A stretch of DNA of 64,000 nt from Enterobacteriaceae bacterium B14. Its GTDB lineage: Bacteria; Pseudomonadota; Gammaproteobacteria; Enterobacterales; Enterobacteriaceae. Positions within the stretch are counted from its first letter, which is position 1. Each line of letters starts with the position of its first letter. The notes under the pieces are model-generated. The model had not been told where the DNA came from. It did not search any database and was given only the letters and a program-made list of their open reading frames with translations. A program made the position numbers and the translations under genes. Location: NCBI GenBank assembly GCA_000307305.1, contig DF158882.1, positions 1,115,495 to 1,179,494 of the forward strand, given 5' to 3'. Shown one piece after another: positions 61,175 to 64,000 of this stretch.

Positions 61175-61420
61175 CTAAATAATTTCAAGGGTGGCAATAA
61201 GTTGCCCCGGCTCAACATCCGCACCGTTAGCGATCAGAAACTGAATATTACTGCCCGACTGCTCTGCTAAAACTTCACTAAACTGCTTCATCACTTCGAT
61301 CAGGCCAATAACCGTATCCGCCTCAACGGACTGCCCATCCACAGCAAACGGAGGCTTATCGGGAGAAGGTGATCGGTAGAAAATACCGGGTAAAGGTGAA
61401 TAAATTTCTATTGTGCTCAT
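61175..61420 (-). CDS. Minimal biotin carboxyl carrier protein of the pxp operon
   Basis: An 81-residue product consisting almost only of a biotinyl/lipoyl domain: IYSPLPGIFYRSPSP at the start, DTVIGLIEVMKQFSEVLAE with the target Lys at 45, and a second half IQFLIANGADVEPGQLIATLEII that repeats the fold. The usual E-A-M-K-M is here E-V-M-K-Q. It lacks the N-terminal domain of AccB (156 residues in E. coli). From ATG 61420 with AGGAG 6 bases upstream. It lies between pxpA and the biotin carboxylase gene, 16 bases before the latter. Biotin is far more likely than lipoate given the neighbour. Confidence 0.88.
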   Translation of the reverse strand: MSTIEIYSPLPGIFYRSPSPDKPPFAVDGQSVEADTVIGLIEVMKQFSEVLAEQSGSNIQFLIANGADVEPGQLIATLEII

Positions 61421-61442
61421 AATTTCTCCTGGATTAAATAAA

Positions 61443-62201
61443 TTACCTAGGTACTGCAATAGTGATATTCGCCTGCCGCAAGCTTTGAACTATCGCCTGT
61501 AACAGAGGAACAGCGCCCGGTGTATCACTGTGTAAACACACCGAAGAAAACTGGATGTTGATGTCGACACCATCGACCGTTTGTACTAGCCCTTGCTGGC
61601 AAGCACGCAGCACTTTTGCGGCGACAGCCTTCGGGTCTAACGGTGCAACCTTACGGGTGAAGACAATTGAACCACTCTTGTCATATTCTCGATCGGCATA
61701 GAATTCGCATACCACCGGTTGACCAATAGCAACAGCCTCATGCCAGATAGCGGAACCATGCATACAAAAAACTTTCAGTTCTGGGTCTAAGCGGTGTAGC
61801 GTGGTAATAAAGTGGTGTGCGGCTTCTTCATTGCGGGATAAATGCATATACAGCGCGCCATGTGGTTTGATGTGCTGCAACGGTAAATCATGTAGTGACG
61901 CAAATTCCCGCAGCGCACCTAACTGATACAGCATCTCATAGGTTGTTTCCTGTGGACTGGCAGCAATATGGCGACGGCCAAATCCCACTAAGTCACGAAA
62001 TCCAGGATGCGCCCCTACCGCTACCCCCTTCTCTCGAGCCAAAGCAACCGTTTGCTGCATAATGACGGGATCGCCTGCGTGAAACCCTGTGGCGACATTC
62101 GCTGAACTGATCAGCGTCATAATCTGTTCATCGACCCCATCACCGATGATCCAAGGGCCAAAATTTTCGCCAAGGTCTGAATTGATGTCGACTTCTGTCA
62201 T
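61443..62201 (-). CDS. pxpA: PxpA (LamB/YcsF family), 5-oxoprolinase A subunit
   Basis: TIM-barrel-like protein of the LamB/YcsF family, 252 residues (E. coli PxpA 244). It starts [19 protein letters not shown] at residues 4-22, the family hallmark with likely metal-binding Asp and Glu. [16 protein letters not shown] near 33-48, [15 protein letters not shown] near 63-77, [11 protein letters not shown] near 110 and [16 protein letters not shown] near 223 follow. With PxpB and PxpC it makes ATP-dependent 5-oxoprolinase, which opens 5-oxoproline to glutamate. It is the first gene of the operon, divergent from the LysR gene with a 121-base gap. Confidence 0.92.
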   Translation of the reverse strand: MTEVDINSDLGENFGPWIIGDGVDEQIMTLISSANVATGFHAGDPVIMQQTVALAREKGVAVGAHPGFRDLVGFGRRHIAASPQETTYEMLYQLGALREFASLHDLPLQHIKPHGALYMHLSRNEEAAHHFITTLHRLDPELKVFCMHGSAIWHEAVAIGQPVVCEFYADREYDKSGSIVFTRKVAPLDPKAVAAKVLRACQQGLVQTVDGVDINIQFSSVCLHSDTPGAVPLLQAIVQSLRQANITIAVPR

Positions 62202-62238
62202 ATGTATTCGCTCTTTTTGTTAAGGTAATGTTTCACAT

Positions 62239-62262
62239 TGAATGTATAGTGTGCAATATTCA
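62239..62262. promoter_or_regulatory. Candidate LysR operator between pxpA and its regulator gene
   Basis: TGAAT and ATTCA form a short inverted repeat with 14 bases between them (62239-62243 and 62258-62262) in the divergent gap. LysR regulators often use such sites (T-N11-A type), but the match is loose. Confidence 0.3.
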
Positions 62263-62322
62263 TCGAAAAGACGTTTTTTTTGATGGGTTGATATCTGTAA
62301 AACAGATACCTAGGAGTATGTA

Positions 62323-63243
62323 ATGGGCATCACCTTCCGACAGATCCGCTATTTTGTCGCTACCGCTGAAATCGGCCAAATATCTCAAGCCGCGATCCAA
62401 CTGAATATTTCACAATCTGCGGTGACCAGTGCGATTCAAACGCTGGAAGCAAGTATTAATAGCCCCTTATTTATCCGTTCACAGCAGGGCGTTACTCTTA
62501 CTGATGCAGGCCGCCAGTTTCTGAACCATGCCTACACCGTATTACGCAATATCGACGATGCACTGAACATTTCACAAGCCACCCCGAAAATGCAAGGTAG
62601 TATCAATTTGGCGGCAAGTTATACCGTGATGGGATATTTTCTCCCCTTTCACCTACAACGTTTGTCACACTGGTATCCAAATCTTGTTTTTCAGGTACAT
62701 GAAACGGAAAGGCAAAATATAGAACAAGGGCTTTTGACCGAGCAGTTCGATATGGCGTTGGTATTGACGTCAAACTTGACGCATCCAGACGTTATTTCAG
62801 AGACATTAATTAATTCAAAACGCCGGCTTTGGCTTCCTGCTGGCCATCCTTTTTTGCGACATGAGCACTTGGACTTAGCAGATTTAGCCTCTGAACCTTT
62901 TATCATGCTGACGGTAGACGAAGCCGACCAGAGTGCGATGCGCTATTGGATGCAGACGGGGCTGGAGCCAAATATTATGTTACGCACGAGTTCGGTCGAA
63001 TCAGTGCGTAGCATGGTGGCGAATGGGCAGGGGATATCCATTTTATCTGACTTGGTTTATCGTCCTTGGTCACTTGAACGAAAGCGTATCGAAACTCGCA
63101 CACTACATGAACAAGTGCATCCTATGAGTGTTGGGTTGGCATGGCGTCGTGGCATTACATTTACACCCGCCATGGAAGCATGTCGGAATTATTTTCACAG
63201 CGCGTTTCTCACACCACAGTTGGCAGCAAGCCGAAGTTCATAG
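62323..63243 (+). CDS. LysR-family regulator of the pxp-biotin operon
   Basis: A 306-residue LysR-type regulator. The winged helix-turn-helix covers residues 1-62 (FRQIRYFVATAEIGQISQAAIQLNISQSAVTSAIQTLE, followed by PLFIRSQQGVTLTDAGRQFL). The effector-binding domain then begins INLAASYTVMGYFLPFHLQRL near 95 and has AVTSANQG-like SMVANGQGISILSDLVYRP near 228-246. AGGAG lies 7 bases before ATG 62323. It is divergent from pxpA, the standard layout for a LysR regulator and its target, so it most likely controls this operon in answer to its substrate. It is followed by a shared terminator with clpA. Confidence 0.9.
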   Translation: MGITFRQIRYFVATAEIGQISQAAIQLNISQSAVTSAIQTLEASINSPLFIRSQQGVTLTDAGRQFLNHAYTVLRNIDDALNISQATPKMQGSINLAASYTVMGYFLPFHLQRLSHWYPNLVFQVHETERQNIEQGLLTEQFDMALVLTSNLTHPDVISETLINSKRRLWLPAGHPFLRHEHLDLADLASEPFIMLTVDEADQSAMRYWMQTGLEPNIMLRTSSVESVRSMVANGQGISILSDLVYRPWSLERKRIETRTLHEQVHPMSVGLAWRRGITFTPAMEACRNYFHSAFLTPQLAASRSS

Positions 63244-63335
63244 GCATACTGCCCACCAGAGTGATAGCTGCAATCTGGCGCTGCTGGCTCGCATTTTTTG
63301 AGCTTGTAACTCTTTCTTGCTCTGCCTTTATTACG

Positions 63336-63361
63336 TCAAAAGGCGCTTTCGCGCCTTTTGA
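63336..63361. terminator. Shared terminator of the LysR gene and clpA
   Basis: TCAAAAGGCGC and GCGCCTTTTGA form a perfect 11-base stem with a 4-base loop. The plus strand is followed by TTTTT. On the minus strand it lies 22 bases after clpA. Confidence 0.88.
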
Positions 63362-63382
63362 TTTTTCATGCTTATCATTGAA

Positions 63383-64000
63383 TTAGTGGACTGCACCTTC
63401 TGACTTTTTCTTCTCGGCACTCATAAAATGGTAGGCGAGTTTGTTGGTTTTTGCATCCAGTTCAACTTTTACTGAGCCGCCATCAACCAGTGCACCAAAG
63501 AGCAGTTCATTCGCCAGTGGCTTTTTCAGATTTTCTTGGATTGAGCGGGTCATTGGGCGTGCGCCCATCGCTTTGTCGTAACCTTTTTCAGCCAGCCAGT
63601 TGCGAGCTTCTTTACTCACCTCAAGTGATACGCCTTTTGCGTCCAATTGAGCCTGTAGTTCAACAACAAACTTATCAACAACCAATTGAATGATTTCTGG
63701 TGATAAATGGTTGAACCAAATCGTGTTATCCAAACGGTTACGGAACTCCGGTGTGAAGATTTTTTTCAACTCGTCCATCGCATCAATACTGGTATCTTGT
63801 TGCGTAAAACCGATGGATTTACGTTGGATCTCACGAACACCAGCGTTCGTCGTCATCACTAAGATCACATTGCGGAAATCTGCCTTGCGACCGTTGTTAT
63901 CCGTCAGGGTGCCGTTATCCATCACCTGTAGCAGGAGATTGAATACGTCTGGGTGAGCTTTTTCGATTTCATCCAGTAGCACAACGGAGTGAGGATGTTT
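63383..64000 (-). CDS. clpA: ClpA, ATP-dependent protease unfoldase (5' part outside the window)
   Basis: C-terminal 205 residues of the ClpAP unfoldase. The visible part begins with KHPHSVVLLDEIEKAHPDVF, which is the Walker B of the second ATPase domain, followed by MTTNAGVREIQRKSIG (sensor 1), TPEFRNRLDNTIWF (Arg finger) and the C-terminal domain ending AEKKKSEGAVH. The frame is open to the window edge, so the gene continues. In E. coli clpA lies next to serW and infA; here the pxp-biotin operon separates them. ClpA with Aat belongs to the N-end-rule pathway. Confidence 0.97.
   Translation of the reverse strand, partial: KHPHSVVLLDEIEKAHPDVFNLLLQVMDNGTLTDNNGRKADFRNVILVMTTNAGVREIQRKSIGFTQQDTSIDAMDELKKIFTPEFRNRLDNTIWFNHLSPEIIQLVVDKFVVELQAQLDAKGVSLEVSKEARNWLAEKGYDKAMGARPMTRSIQENLKKPLANELLFGALVDGGSVKVELDAKTNKLAYHFMSAEKKKSEGAVH

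Overview
The window looks like chromosomal DNA of a gammaproteobacterium in the order Enterobacterales. The translation initiation factor IF-1, Lrp, S1, PflB, DmsA and FtsK motor products are very close to what I remember of their E. coli counterparts, and long stretches keep E. coli gene order. Base composition is moderate (about mid-40s percent G+C by eye, not computed). I cannot resolve the genus. There are no rRNA genes, no tRNA genes that I could find, no insertion sequences, no CRISPR array and no prophage.

Layout from left to right. (1) 1-1823: end of an iron/siderophore ABC uptake operon (permease and periplasmic binding protein) with a Fur-box-like site. (2) 2076-10642: a block matching the E. 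coli lysP-yeiE-yeiH-nfo-fru-yeiW-yeiP neighbourhood, with an orphan fruK (no fruB, fruA or setB) and a tryptophan permease gene (mtr) in front of yeiP/efpL. (3) 10705-14076: accessory genes: a small secreted fimbrial-like protein and a membrane protein/GTPase pair (DUF2868 and DUF3482) of unknown role. (4) 14160-57081: an almost unbroken reversed copy of the E. coli 20-minute region: lpxK-msbA-comEC, ihfB-rpsA-cmk, aroA-serC (with a hisC paralogue between them), ycaO-focA-pflB-pflA-ycaD, dmsD/dmsABC, serS-rarA-lolA-ftsK-lrp, trxB-cydDC-aat-infA. (5) 57422-63243: an accessory catabolic operon inserted between infA and clpA. It encodes PxpA (LamB/YcsF), a tiny biotin carboxyl carrier protein, a biotin carboxylase, PxpB, PxpC and a DUF1097 membrane protein, with a divergent LysR regulator. 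(6) 63383-64000: 3' part of clpA.

Functionally the window mixes housekeeping (cell division, lipid A export, translation, aromatic/serine biosynthesis) with anaerobic metabolism (formate channel, pyruvate formate-lyase and its activase, DMSO reductase, cytochrome bd assembly transporter CydDC, periplasmic asparaginase). The most interesting accessory system is the pxp-biotin operon. It has all the modules of a split urea-carboxylase-like, biotin-dependent enzyme (BC, BCCP, AHS1, AHS2) plus the 5-oxoprolinase A subunit. This suggests a biotin-dependent activity on 5-oxoproline or another cyclic amide that the standard three-gene PxpABC enzyme would not explain.

Start codons were re-chosen from Shine-Dalgarno spacing and family alignment from memory wherever a longer open frame existed. 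Comparisons with E. coli proteins are from memory, not from a search.
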